44,878 nucleotides of DNA from JABAYQ01 sp018608925 (GTDB taxonomy: Bacteria; Bacteroidota; Bacteroidia; Flavobacteriales; UBA7312): NCBI GenBank assembly GCA_037625715.1, contig JASJHQ010000065.1, forward strand, positions 1 to 44,878, given 5' to 3'. A model generated the notes under the pieces. The model saw nothing but the letters and a program-made list of their open reading frames with translations, searched no databases and was not told the origin of the DNA. The translations under genes and the position numbers were made by a program. This document shows, one piece after another, positions 15,989-24,732 of the stretch (position 1 is its first letter; each line of letters opens with the position of its first letter).

Positions 15989-18022
15989 ATGAAAGAAAAG
16001 AAAGAACCTAAAACATTTAAATTCAACTTTTACTGGATATACGCTATCATAGCATTGCTATTTCTAAGTGTTCAGTTATTAAACTCTAGCTCTAACACGA
16101 AAGATAGTTCGTGGCAAGAGGTTAATAGAGATATGCTTCAAAAGAAAGAAGTACAGAAATTAGAAATCGTAAACGATAAGTATGTAAAGGTTTACATCAA
16201 AAAAGAGTCTCTTAAAAGAGAATACCATAAAGAGGTTAGAACAAACCCTATCAGTAACTCTGAAAACATAGGCCCTCACTATGTTTTTCAAATCGGTTCC
16301 GATGATGTGTTTTTCGCTCAATTAAATGATGCTCAAAAAGATTTCGAAAAAGAAGACAGAGTCAATATCACTTACACGACTGAAAAAAATGTCTTAGGCG
16401 ATACCTTAGGATGGATATTCCCTATTCTTATAATGATTGCTATCTGGATGTTTCTTATGAAAAGAATGAGTGGCGGAGGCGGAGGCCCTGGCGGTCAAAT
16501 ATTCAACATAGGAAAATCTAAAGCAACACTATTTGATAAAACAAAAGTAAACGTAACATTCAATGATGTTGCGGGTTTAAAAGGTGCTAAAGAAGAAATA
16601 GAAGAAATTGTAGACTTCTTAAAGAAACCAAAAAAATATACTGCATTAGGGGGTAAAATCCCTAGAGGAGCGCTATTGGTTGGCCCTCCAGGAACAGGTA
16701 AAACATTACTTGCAAAAGCAGTTGCTGGCGAAGCTCAGGTTCCTTTTTTCTCTTTATCAGGTTCTGATTTTGTAGAGATGTTTGTAGGTGTAGGTGCCTC
16801 AAGAGTAAGAGACCTTTTCAAACAAGCAAAAGAGAAAGCACCATCTATCATATTTATTGATGAGATTGATGCTATTGGTAGAGCAAGAGGCAAGAATAAT
16901 ATGACAGGAGGTAACGACGAGAGAGAAAATACTCTTAATCAGTTATTAACTGAAATGGATGGTTTTGGCACTAATTCAGGAGTAATTGTAATTGCAGCTA
17001 CTAACCGTTCTGACGTCTTAGACAGAGCTTTATTAAGAGCAGGAAGATTTGATAGACAAATATATGTTGACCTTCCTGACGTAAATGAAAGAAAAGAAAT
17101 ATTTAGTGTTCATATTAAACCTTTGACGCTAGAAAAAAATGTAGACATCGATTTTCTTTCTAAACAAACACCCGGTTTTTCTGGAGCGGATATTGCAAAC
17201 GTTTGTAACGAATCTGCCTTAATTGCTGCAAGAAAAAACAAGAAGAAAGTAGGGAAACAAGACTTCTTAGATGCTGTGGATAGAATCATTGGTGGTTTAG
17301 AAAAGAAAAATAAGATTGTTTCTAGAGAAGAAAAAAGAACAGTAGCATTTCACGAGGCTGGACACGCAACAGTAAGTTGGTTTATGAAATATGCATCACC
17401 ACTAGTGAAAGTAACTATTGTCCCAAGAGGAAGATCTCTAGGTGCAGCTTGGTACTTACCTGAAGAAAGGCAACTTACTACGACCGAACAAATGACACAC
17501 GAAATGTGTGCTACACTTGGTGGTAGAGCAGCTGAACAAGTGATATTCAATAAAATATCGACAGGAGCATTAAGTGATTTAGAAAAAGTGACTAAACAGG
17601 CTTATTCTATGGTTACTGTATACGGACTAAATAAAAAAATTGGTAATATCAGTTTTTACGACTCCAGCGGAGGAGATAGTTTTACTAAACCTTACAGTGA
17701 AGCTACAGCAAAAACAATAGATGAAGAGGTTAGTAATTTGATTGAAAAGTGTTACCAAGAAACAATTCAACTACTATCTTTACATAAAGACAAACTGACT
17801 AAATTAGCTGAATTACTTCTAGAAAAAGAAGTTATTTTTAAAGAAGATTTATTAGCAATCTTTGGTCCGAGACCTTGGGACAAAGCTGAGGAGATAGAAG
17901 TGAAGGCTAAAAAAGTTGCGAAAAAAGAACCTAAAAAAGTTGTAAAAAAAACAACTAAAAAGGTTGCAAAAAAAGAGGTTGAACAAGAAGAAAAACCAAA
18001 AGCAACACAAAAAAAATCATAA
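15989..18022 (+). CDS. ftsH: ATP-dependent zinc metalloprotease FtsH
   Basis: 677 residues. Inner-membrane AAA+ protease that extracts and degrades membrane and some soluble proteins. Two membrane segments (about 15-31 and 138-157) flank a periplasmic domain; a Gly-rich linker (161-169) leads to the AAA+ module with Walker A GPPGTGKT (232-239), Walker B IIFIDEIDAIG, and SRH TNRSDVLDRALLRAGRFD; the protease domain has HEAGH at 455-459 and the third zinc ligand probably in TGALSDLEK. The last 40 residues are a Lys-rich tail with KKVAKKE-type repeats, longer and more basic than in E. coli, and of unknown use. It lies in a tight operon rsfS-ftsH-DUF2007-cdsA-psd, with the next start at the base after its stop codon. 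Confidence 0.97.
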   Translation: MKEKKEPKTFKFNFYWIYAIIALLFLSVQLLNSSSNTKDSSWQEVNRDMLQKKEVQKLEIVNDKYVKVYIKKESLKREYHKEVRTNPISNSENIGPHYVFQIGSDDVFFAQLNDAQKDFEKEDRVNITYTTEKNVLGDTLGWIFPILIMIAIWMFLMKRMSGGGGGPGGQIFNIGKSKATLFDKTKVNVTFNDVAGLKGAKEEIEEIVDFLKKPKKYTALGGKIPRGALLVGPPGTGKTLLAKAVAGEAQVPFFSLSGSDFVEMFVGVGASRVRDLFKQAKEKAPSIIFIDEIDAIGRARGKNNMTGGNDERENTLNQLLTEMDGFGTNSGVIVIAATNRSDVLDRALLRAGRFDRQIYVDLPDVNERKEIFSVHIKPLTLEKNVDIDFLSKQTPGFSGADIANVCNESALIAARKNKKKVGKQDFLDAVDRIIGGLEKKNKIVSREEKRTVAFHEAGHATVSWFMKYASPLVKVTIVPRGRSLGAAWYLPEERQLTTTEQMTHEMCATLGGRAAEQVIFNKISTGALSDLEKVTKQAYSMVTVYGLNKKIGNISFYDSSGGDSFTKPYSEATAKTIDEEVSNLIEKCYQETIQLLSLHKDKLTKLAELLLEKEVIFKEDLLAIFGPRPWDKAEEIEVKAKKVAKKEPKKVVKKTTKKVAKKEVEQEEKPKATQKKS

Positions 18023-18229
18023 ATGAGTCAGAACTGGGTAACAATAAAAAGCAGTGATCAGGTCTATCAATTAGAAATTTTAAAAGGACTTCTTTTACAA
18101 CACGACATAACATCTGTTGTGATTAACAAACAAGATTCATCTTATATGAACTTTGGGGAAGCAGAACTTAAAGTATTGGAATCAGATTCAGAAAAAGCAC
18201 TGCAAATAATCAATCAAGAAAATGAGTAA
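18023..18229 (+). CDS. DUF2007 family small protein
   Basis: 68 residues. Begins MSQNWVTIKSSDQVYQLEILKGLL and ends with ELKVLESDSEKALQIINQE, the beta-alpha-beta pattern of DUF2007 (putative signal-transducing protein, PII-like ferredoxin fold). No biochemical role is established. It starts directly after the ftsH stop and overlaps cdsA by eight bases (ATGAGTAA), so it is translated with its neighbours. A DUF2007 gene beside cdsA is a recurring arrangement in Bacteroidota, which may hint at a link with membrane lipid control, but this is inference. Confidence 0.8.
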   Translation: MSQNWVTIKSSDQVYQLEILKGLLLQHDITSVVINKQDSSYMNFGEAELKVLESDSEKALQIINQENE

Positions 18230-19034
18230 TCTGACTCAACGAATTATTACTGGACTTATTTATGGAATCACATCGATTGCATGCTTATCCTTGAGTCCTG
18301 TTAGTTTCGTTGTCTTTTTTCTTGTGGCAATGGTAATTGGTTTAAACGAGTTCTACAATCTAGCAGAGAAATTAGACTATAAGCCAAACAGAGTGTTAGC
18401 TACCATTTCATCTGTTTTAATATTCGTTTCATTCCTATCCATTTGTTTATTTCCTTATTACAGCAAAACCTTAGCTGCTTGTTCGATATTTAGCATTTTA
18501 GCAATATTTGTAAGTGCATTATTTCAAAAAGAAAACAAATCATTTAATTCGACAGCTAGTACATTTCTAGCCATTTCTTATGTAGCTTTACCTTTCTCTC
18601 TAACAAGCTTGATAGCCTTCCAAAATGGCATATTTGAATACGAGATAATCCTTTCCAGCTTCATACTAGTTTGGTTATCGGATACTGGAGGATATTTTAT
18701 TGGAGTAAAATTTGGCAAAAGAAAGTTAATGGAAAGGATATCTCCTAAAAAAAGCTGGGAAGGCGCAGTTGGGAGTCTTTTATTTTCGATAATTGGAGCT
18801 ATCATCATCTCAGAATACTTTACTATTTTTAACACTTATGAATGGATAATACTATCCATTATTATTTGCGTAAGCTCTATTTTAGGAGACTTAATAGAGT
18901 CCATGTTTAAAAGAAACGCAGGAATAAAAGACACAGGAAATATACTCCCAGGACATGGCGGAGTTTTAGACAGGTTTGACAGCATTATATTTGCGCTTCC
19001 AATGATATATATATTTCAACTAATAATACTATGA
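18222..19034 (+). CDS. cdsA: Phosphatidate cytidylyltransferase
   Basis: 270 residues, polytopic (about seven to eight hydrophobic segments). Makes CDP-diacylglycerol from phosphatidate and CTP, the branch point of phospholipid synthesis. The CDS signature is near the C-terminus: KRNAGIKDTGNILPGHGG followed by VLDRFDS; the upstream conserved block SDTGGYFIGVKFGKRKL and SPKKSWEG are also present. It overlaps DUF2007 by eight bases and psd by four (ATGA), so the phospholipid genes cdsA and psd are translationally coupled. No phosphatidylserine synthase gene is in this window. Confidence 0.94.
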   Translation: MSNLTQRIITGLIYGITSIACLSLSPVSFVVFFLVAMVIGLNEFYNLAEKLDYKPNRVLATISSVLIFVSFLSICLFPYYSKTLAACSIFSILAIFVSALFQKENKSFNSTASTFLAISYVALPFSLTSLIAFQNGIFEYEIILSSFILVWLSDTGGYFIGVKFGKRKLMERISPKKSWEGAVGSLLFSIIGAIIISEYFTIFNTYEWIILSIIICVSSILGDLIESMFKRNAGIKDTGNILPGHGGVLDRFDSIIFALPMIYIFQLIIL

Positions 19035-19675
19035 TAAGATTCCATAAAGAAGGGTATAAAATAATTGCAATTACTATAGGACTAATAATAATCACGAATT
19101 TTTTAATTAGTGATCCTTCATGGCTTTCAAAAGGTATATTTTCATTATCAATTGTTTTTCTTATTTTAGTTTTACAATTTTTCAGAAATCCTAAGCGAAC
19201 AGTAACGGCTAAAGAAAATGAAGTTATTGCTCCAGCGGACGGAAAAGTGGTGGTAATTGAAGAAGTTGAAGAAACAGAATACTTTAAAGATAAAAGAATT
19301 CAGGTTTCGATTTTCATGTCTCCAATAAATGTTCATGTTAATAGATATCCGATAGATGGTACGGTAGAATATGCCAAATATCACCCAGGAAAATATTTAG
19401 TAGCTTGGCACCCAAAGTCTTCTACAGAAAACGAAAGAACAACTGTCGTTGTAAAAAACGAAAGTATTTCAATTCTTTTTCGTCAAATTGCAGGAGCCTT
19501 AGCAAGAAGAATAGTAATGTATTCTAAAGTTAACGATAAAGCAATAAAAGGAGAAGATTATGGTTTTATTAAATTCGGTTCTAGAGTAGATTTATTTTTT
19601 CCAATAGGAACAGATATAAACGTAGAACTTAATCAAAAAGTAAAAGGCAATAAGACTATTATTGCAAAATATTAA
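19031..19675 (+). CDS. psd: Phosphatidylserine decarboxylase proenzyme (short, Bacteroidota type)
   Basis: 214 residues. Pyruvoyl enzyme converting phosphatidylserine to phosphatidylethanolamine. Two N-terminal hydrophobic segments (12-27 and 36-50) anchor it; IAPADGKVV (66-74), SIFMSPINVHVNR (93-105) and the histidine segment YHPGKYLVAWHPKS (117-130) follow. Self-cleavage is expected at Gly183-Ser184 in IKFGSRVDLF, giving a pyruvoyl group from Ser184; this GS context replaces the LGST of the long enzymes and is usual in the short class. It overlaps cdsA by four bases. The cysteine-rich gene begins nine bases downstream and may share its transcript. Confidence 0.93.
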   Translation: MIRFHKEGYKIIAITIGLIIITNFLISDPSWLSKGIFSLSIVFLILVLQFFRNPKRTVTAKENEVIAPADGKVVVIEEVEETEYFKDKRIQVSIFMSPINVHVNRYPIDGTVEYAKYHPGKYLVAWHPKSSTENERTTVVVKNESISILFRQIAGALARRIVMYSKVNDKAIKGEDYGFIKFGSRVDLFFPIGTDINVELNQKVKGNKTIIAKY

Positions 19676-19684
19676 TTTTTAAAA

Positions 19685-20032
19685 ATGAAAAAAATGAAAA
19701 AAATTATTTTAATGATGACGCTAGGACTATTTGTTTTAAGCGCAAGTGCTCAAACAAAAGAAACAACTAAAGAAACAACAAAGACAGAGGTTAGCACTAA
19801 AGATTGTGCTAAAAAATGTTGCGCTAAAAAAGAAGCTAAAGCTGAGGTCAAAAAAGATTGTAGCAAAAAATGCAGCTCTGATGACAAAGCAAAATGCAGT
19901 TCAGAAAAGAGCAAATGTTCTTCAGACAAAAAATGTTCTAAAGGAGATGCATGTTGCAAGAAAACTGGCGAAACTGTAGCTAAATGCGACAAGAAAAAAG
20001 AAGGATGTTGTAAGTCAGACTCTGGCAAATAA
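19685..20032 (+). CDS. Exported cysteine- and lysine-rich small protein, possible metal binder
   Basis: 115 residues. A signal peptide (MKKMKKIILMMTLGLFVLSASAQ, cleavage after SAQ) is followed by a Thr/Glu/Lys stretch and then a tail with 13 cysteines in about 75 residues, spaced in repeats such as DCAKKCCAKK, DCSKKCSSDDKAKC, KCSSDKKC, DACC and GCC, separated by Lys and Ser. The mature protein is very hydrophilic and has no other recognisable domain. The pattern suggests a metallothionein-like or redox function outside the cytoplasm, but this is inference. A second in-frame ATG at 19694 is an alternative start. It lies nine bases behind psd and ends at a strong terminator. A basic frame in another phase over the same bases is only its shadow. 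Confidence 0.75.
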   Translation: MKKMKKIILMMTLGLFVLSASAQTKETTKETTKTEVSTKDCAKKCCAKKEAKAEVKKDCSKKCSSDDKAKCSSEKSKCSSDKKCSKGDACCKKTGETVAKCDKKKEGCCKSDSGK

Positions 20033-20055
20033 GACACCCTAAATCCATTAAAAAG

Positions 20056-20087
20056 ACTCAAGTGTCAATAGCGCTTGAGTTTTTTTA
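20056..20087 (+). terminator. Intrinsic terminator of the ftsH-psd-Cys-rich unit
   Basis: ACTCAAGTG (20056-20064) pairs with CGCTTGAGT (20072-20080), one G-U wobble, around a 7-base loop, followed by seven T residues. It closes the operon that starts at rsfS. Confidence 0.85.
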
Positions 20088-20105
20088 ATTAAACATTATT
20101 GAAAA

Positions 20106-21329
20106 GTGCATATAGAACAGCATAGATTAGCTAATAACATTAGAATTGTTCATAAAAGAACAAGTGGAGCTGTTGCGCATTGTGGTATAATTATAAACTG
20201 CGGTTCTAGAGATGAAGGGGAAGACGAACAAGGCCTAGCTCACTACATAGAACACGTTATATTTAAAGGCACAAAGAAAAGAAAAGCTTACCATATCTTA
20301 AGTAGAATGGAAGATGTTGGAGGAGAAATCAATGCCTTCACAACAAAAGAAGAAACCTGTGTTTACTCTTCTTTCATGCCCGAATATTACGAACGATCTT
20401 TAGAATTACTTCAAGACATTGTTTTTGAGTCAACTTTTCCGAGCAAAGAATTAGTCAAGGAAAAAACTGTAGTTATTGACGAAATAAACTCTTACAAAGA
20501 CAATCCATCAGAACAAATTTTTGACGACTTTGAAGAGCTATTATTTCAAGACCATTCTATTGGCAGAAATATACTAGGAACTCCAAAACACGTTAAATCA
20601 TTTAACAAAAAAATGATTTCTGATTTCATCTCTAGAAACTACCTTACCGATGAAATGGTAATTAGTTCTGTAGGAAACATAGAATTTAAAAAGCTAGTTC
20701 AAATGATTGAAAAGTTATTTGGACATATTCCTAAAAGCGACAAAACAAAAACTAGGAGTCCATTTAAAAACTACCAACCTTTTCACAAAAAAGTTAGTCA
20801 CTCTGGCTTTCAAACCCATGCCAAACTAGGTTCTATAGCTCAAGAAGCTACGAGCAACAAAAAAACAGCCATGATATTGTTAAACAATATTTTAGGAGGC
20901 CCTGGGATGAACTCAAGATTAAACCTTTCTATAAGAGAAAAATATGGACTCACGTATTCTATAGAATCTCACTACACGCCATATAGCGACACCGGAATTT
21001 TTAGTATTTATTTAGCAAGTGATAAAGATAGCACTCAAAGATGCATTAGCTTAGTTAAGAAAGAATTGGAGCTTTTCTGCAAAAAACCATTAGGACCTCA
21101 ACAATTAAAGAAAGGAAAACTTCAGCTAATAGGACAAATAGCTATAGGGCAAGAAAGTGAAGTAAACTTAATGCTATCTATAGCTAAGAGCATATTACTC
21201 TACAACAGAATAGATTCATTTGAAGAAGTAAAAAATAAAATCAATAATGTCTCCCCTGAGATAGTTCAAGAAGTAGCGAACGAAGTTTTCAATCCTTCTA
21301 ATTTATCCTCATTAATTTATAGTACATAA
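20106..21329 (+). CDS. M16 family peptidase (single-module, processing-protease-like)
   Basis: 407 residues, the normal size of one-module M16B enzymes such as the B. subtilis YmxG type or mitochondrial processing peptidase subunits. The zinc motif HxxEH is HYIEH at residues 46-50; the third ligand is probably in VVIDEINSYKDNPSEQ (about 120-135). The C-terminal half carries the NNILGGPGMNSRLNLSIREK block typical of the family. The start codon is GTG at 20106, chosen because HIEQHRLANNIRIVHKR matches the family N-terminus. No signal peptide, so it is cytoplasmic, unlike the anchored M16 enzyme encoded at 3329. The next gene starts two bases after it. Confidence 0.9.
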   Translation: MHIEQHRLANNIRIVHKRTSGAVAHCGIIINCGSRDEGEDEQGLAHYIEHVIFKGTKKRKAYHILSRMEDVGGEINAFTTKEETCVYSSFMPEYYERSLELLQDIVFESTFPSKELVKEKTVVIDEINSYKDNPSEQIFDDFEELLFQDHSIGRNILGTPKHVKSFNKKMISDFISRNYLTDEMVISSVGNIEFKKLVQMIEKLFGHIPKSDKTKTRSPFKNYQPFHKKVSHSGFQTHAKLGSIAQEATSNKKTAMILLNNILGGPGMNSRLNLSIREKYGLTYSIESHYTPYSDTGIFSIYLASDKDSTQRCISLVKKELELFCKKPLGPQQLKKGKLQLIGQIAIGQESEVNLMLSIAKSILLYNRIDSFEEVKNKINNVSPEIVQEVANEVFNPSNLSSLIYST

Positions 21330-21330
21330 A

Positions 21331-21975
21331 ATGGAATTTTTACCAAAAAAAATCGACGACTATGCATGTTTACACAGCCAAGAAGAGAATCAGGTTTTAA
21401 AAGATTTGAATAGAGAAACTTGGGCAAAAGTTCTCATTCCAAGAATGCTATCTGGTCATCTTCAAGGAAGGACGCTAAGCATGTTCAGCAAAATGATTAA
21501 ACCAAAAAATATTTTGGAAATTGGGACATACACTGGATACTCTGCAATTTGCCTTTGCGAAGGCCTAGAAGAAAATGGAAAATTACATACTATAGACATC
21601 AATGAAGAGCTAAAAGAAATATCTTCCAAATACTTTAAAAAAGCAAACATAGAAGATAAAGTAGAACAGCACATTGGTAATGCTATGGAGATTATTCCAG
21701 GCTTAGATTTGACCTGGGATTTAGTCTTTATAGATGCTGACAAAGAAAATTACAGTAATTATTTCGATCTTGTTATCGACAAAATGGCGTTAGGCGGATT
21801 TCTAGTTGCGGATAATGTTTTGTGGAGCGGGAAAGTTGTTGAGCCAATAAGCGAAAAAGATATGGAGACTAAAGAAATCATTAATTTTAATGATAAAATC
21901 CATCAAAGTGACAGAGTAGAAAATGTTTTAATGCCAATAAGAGACGGCTTAATGGTATGCAGAAAAATTAAATAA
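21331..21975 (+). CDS. SAM-dependent O-methyltransferase (caffeoyl-CoA/catechol type)
   Basis: 214 residues. Class I methyltransferase motif I is ILEIGTYTGYSAICL (about residues 56-70), with the acidic ribose-binding residue in LHTIDINEEL and the metal/cofactor motif in WDLVFIDADKENYSNYF (about 130-146). The C-terminal DNVLWSGKVVEP matches the cation-dependent O-methyltransferase family (PF01596). These enzymes methylate hydroxyl groups of small aromatic compounds, but the natural substrate in Bacteroidota is unknown. It sits between the M16 peptidase and proline dehydrogenase genes with gaps of only 1-2 bases. Confidence 0.9.
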   Translation: MEFLPKKIDDYACLHSQEENQVLKDLNRETWAKVLIPRMLSGHLQGRTLSMFSKMIKPKNILEIGTYTGYSAICLCEGLEENGKLHTIDINEELKEISSKYFKKANIEDKVEQHIGNAMEIIPGLDLTWDLVFIDADKENYSNYFDLVIDKMALGGFLVADNVLWSGKVVEPISEKDMETKEIINFNDKIHQSDRVENVLMPIRDGLMVCRKIK

Positions 21976-21977
21976 TC

Positions 21978-23147
21978 ATGCTTTCATTTGACAATACAGA
22001 GATTGCTTTCAAGCAAAAATCTAATAAGGAATTAAAAAAATCATATTGGCTTTTTCAATTAATAGCTAACAATACATTAGTAAAAGTTGGGCCTAGTTTA
22101 TTGAAGCTTGCTATGTTTCTAAAACTACCAATAAATGGTATTATCAAAAACACCATTTTCAAACAATTTTGTGGTGGAGAGTCAATTGATAATTGCAACC
22201 AAACAATTAATGGTCTTCATAAATTTAAAATCGGTACAATTCTAGATTATTCTGTGGAAGGAAAAAACGATGAAACTGATTTTATTCGTGTTTACAAGGA
22301 AGCAATATCTACCATTAAGAGTGCTAAAAACAATGAGAAAATTCCTTTCACAGTTTTTAAAATATCTGGACTTGCAAGATTTGAATTATTAGAAAATTGG
22401 GACTTAAATCAATCAAAATTTTCTGATAATGACAAACAAGAATTTAAATCACTAAAAGACAGATTACAATCCTTATGTGATTTAGCAAAAGAACTTGATG
22501 TGAAAATTTTCATTGATGCAGAAGAAAGCTGGATTCAAAACTCGATCGATTTTCTGGTTACTGAATTAATGAGCAATTATAATCAAGAAAAAGTGTTGGT
22601 ATACAACACCCTTCAAATGTATCGTTGGGACAGACTTCAATTCCTACAAGACTGTCATAAAACAGCAAAGCAAAACAACTATCTGTTAGGTTTTAAATTA
22701 GTTAGAGGTGCTTATATGGAAAAGGAAAGAGAACGTGCTCAAAAATTAAGCTACTCATCTCCCATTCAGAAAGATAAAGCTAGCTCAGACAAAGACTATA
22801 ACCTAGCATTAGAATATTGCATTAACAATATAGACTCTATTGCAATTTGCGCAGGCACTCATAACGAAAAAAGCTCTTTGTTTCTTTCCGAATTAATGTC
22901 TAAGAATAATATAGAGAACAAACACCCTCACGTTTACTTCTCTCAACTTCTTGGTATGAGTGACCACATCAGCTTTAATTTATCCGACCTTGGCTATAAT
23001 GTAGCAAAGTATGTTCCTTACGGACCAGTAAAGGATGTTATTCCTTATTTAATAAGAAGAGCCCAAGAAAACACTTCCATTTCTGGACAGACTAGTAGAG
23101 AACTGAGTTTAATTATTAAGGAGAAAACAAGAAGAAAGTCTAATTAG
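21978..23147 (+). CDS. Proline dehydrogenase
   Basis: 389 residues. FAD enzyme oxidising proline to 1-pyrroline-5-carboxylate, the first step of proline catabolism. The TIM-barrel signatures are present: VKIFIDAEESW, LVYNTLQMYRWD (near the FAD site), GFKLVRGAYMEKERERA, ICAGTHNEKSSLF, QLLGMSDHISF, and the substrate-arginine motif YGPVKDVIPYLIRRAQEN. It is monofunctional: no P5C dehydrogenase domain, and that gene is not in the window. It resembles the eukaryotic-type PRODH frequent in Bacteroidota. It begins two bases after the methyltransferase, and its 3' end overlaps a convergent small gene by eight bases. Confidence 0.93.
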   Translation: MLSFDNTEIAFKQKSNKELKKSYWLFQLIANNTLVKVGPSLLKLAMFLKLPINGIIKNTIFKQFCGGESIDNCNQTINGLHKFKIGTILDYSVEGKNDETDFIRVYKEAISTIKSAKNNEKIPFTVFKISGLARFELLENWDLNQSKFSDNDKQEFKSLKDRLQSLCDLAKELDVKIFIDAEESWIQNSIDFLVTELMSNYNQEKVLVYNTLQMYRWDRLQFLQDCHKTAKQNNYLLGFKLVRGAYMEKERERAQKLSYSSPIQKDKASSDKDYNLALEYCINNIDSIAICAGTHNEKSSLFLSELMSKNNIENKHPHVYFSQLLGMSDHISFNLSDLGYNVAKYVPYGPVKDVIPYLIRRAQENTSISGQTSRELSLIIKEKTRRKSN

Positions 23148-23523
23148 AACAACTGCAAGTATCGTTATCGATAGTAAAGTCTTGTAACCTTACTTTTTCA
23201 GAACAGAGTTCAAAAACTGCAGAAATATTTTCTTTTTCTATCGTATATGTTTTGCAAGGCTCAGAATCAGTAACACTCTTATCAAAGTTAACCTCTCCAT
23301 CTTCTAAAACCTGCAATACTTCATCTTGATCTAAAGACAAACATTCTAATTTACATATAGCATCAGGCCCTAAGTAAATAGTATCTTGCTTTAAGTGATA
23401 AATGACTCTATAGTCTAAACTGAAATAATTCCATTGCTCTTTTATTCTGTCAGGAAAAATAAAATTAATCATAAGCAGTCCAAGTATAACTCCAAATAAA
23501 AAAATTGTTAATCGTCTTGCCAT
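23140..23523 (-). CDS. Small membrane-anchored protein, DUF4258-like
   Basis: 127 residues. A membrane segment at about 5-22 (LTIFLFGVILGLLMINFIF) is followed by an outward-facing domain. The pattern DEVLQVLEDGEVNFDKSV, then CKTYTIEKENISAVFELC and a final TCSCSN, resembles the DUF4258 family of Bacteroidota, which often ends in a Cys-x-Cys. Six cysteines lie in the exported part. It starts three bases after ald, so it probably ends the porX-tsaE-ald operon, and it overlaps convergent proline dehydrogenase by eight bases. The family has no assigned function, and the DUF call rests on memory of the pattern. Confidence 0.6.
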   Translation of the reverse strand: MARRLTIFLFGVILGLLMINFIFPDRIKEQWNYFSLDYRVIYHLKQDTIYLGPDAICKLECLSLDQDEVLQVLEDGEVNFDKSVTDSEPCKTYTIEKENISAVFELCSEKVRLQDFTIDNDTCSCSN

Positions 23524-23526
23524 TAT

Positions 23527-24732
23527 TTAAATACTTGCTATTAATAAATCAATTTCTTTGTAATTAATATCGAACCATTGACCAACCATTTTATTGGTCA
23601 ACATTCCGTGAAAAACATATACTCCTTGTCGCACGCCACAATCTCTAACTATTAAAGGCTCTATACCTCCTTCCTCTCCTAGTTTCAAAAGCGTAGGAGT
23701 TAAAAGATTACTTAAAGCATAAGAGGCTGTTCTAGCCACTCTAGTAGGAATGTTAGGAACGCCATAATGAACTACACCATGCTTAATAAGCGTAGGCTTA
23801 GCATGACTAGTTATTTCGGACGTTTCAACACAACCTCCCTGATCAATACTAACGTCTATTATTACCGCTCCTTCTTTCATGTTTTCAACCATATTTTCAG
23901 AAACAACACAAGGAGTTCGTTTTTCATTAGAACGTAAAGCACCAATAACAACATCCGCTCTTCTTAGGGCTTTAGCTAAAACTTTAGGTTGAATAATAGA
24001 AGTGTAAACACGAGTATTCAAATCACTTTGAATTCTTCTTAATTTAGATAATGAATTGTCGAATATTTTAACAGAAGCACCAAGACCCATAGCAGAACGA
24101 GCAGCAAATTCTCCTACTGTTCCTGCTCCGATAACTACAACTTCGGTTGGAGTTACTCCGGCAATACCACCTAACATCAATCCCTTACCACCATTAACAT
24201 TACTCAAACATTCTGATGCAATTAGTATGGATGTATTACCTGCTATTTCGCTCATCGAACGCATTAATGGCATAAGGCCACATTCATCTTGAATAAACTC
24301 AAATGCTAATGCATTGATTTTTTTATTCATTAATTCTTGAAAATAAGCCTTGGATCTTGTTGTAATCTGAATAGCGGAAATAAGAGTCTGACGCCCTTTC
24401 ATAAGTTTCAACTCATCTAAAGATGGGGGTACTACTTTTAAAATAATATCAGCGGTGTAAGCTTCTTCAGCGCTGTAAACTATCTTAGCACCAGCTTCGC
24501 TGTAGTCGTTGTCAGAAAAATTTGCTTTGTCTCCCGCTCCGGTCTCAACATAAACTTCATGACCGTGGCTTACTAAAAGATTAACCGCTTCAGGCACTAA
24601 AGAAATCCTCCCTTCTTGCAAATAGGTTTCTTTAGGTATTCCAATAAAGAGATTTTTTTCTTTATTTTTTAATTCTAATTTTTCTTCTTGAGGCAACAAG
24701 CCACCATCTCCAAAGGATGAAATATTTTCCAT
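23527..24732 (-). CDS. ald: Alanine dehydrogenase
   Basis: 401 residues. NAD-dependent interconversion of alanine with pyruvate and ammonia. The N-terminal AlaDH/PNT block IGIPKETYLQEGRISLVPEAV includes the family's KE-x5-RxxLxP pattern; the Rossmann motif VIGAGTVGEFAARSAMGLG is in the middle, followed by the second AlaDH signature VIDVSIDQGGCVETS and the HYGVPNIPTRVARTASYALSN segment. It carries about 30 extra residues at the N-terminus compared with the usual 370, a feature shared by Bacteroidota orthologues. Its ATG overlaps the tsaE stop (TAATG). Position between tsaE and the small membrane gene gives no extra functional hint. Confidence 0.92.
   Translation of the reverse strand: MENISSFGDGGLLPQEEKLELKNKEKNLFIGIPKETYLQEGRISLVPEAVNLLVSHGHEVYVETGAGDKANFSDNDYSEAGAKIVYSAEEAYTADIILKVVPPSLDELKLMKGRQTLISAIQITTRSKAYFQELMNKKINALAFEFIQDECGLMPLMRSMSEIAGNTSILIASECLSNVNGGKGLMLGGIAGVTPTEVVVIGAGTVGEFAARSAMGLGASVKIFDNSLSKLRRIQSDLNTRVYTSIIQPKVLAKALRRADVVIGALRSNEKRTPCVVSENMVENMKEGAVIIDVSIDQGGCVETSEITSHAKPTLIKHGVVHYGVPNIPTRVARTASYALSNLLTPTLLKLGEEGGIEPLIVRDCGVRQGVYVFHGMLTNKMVGQWFDINYKEIDLLIASI

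Noticed and set aside
19746..19979. Very basic Lys/Gln-rich frame overlapping the cysteine-rich gene
   Set aside because: It is the shifted reading of the A-rich repeats of the exported protein, with no start context, signal or family; the signal-peptide frame is the real one.
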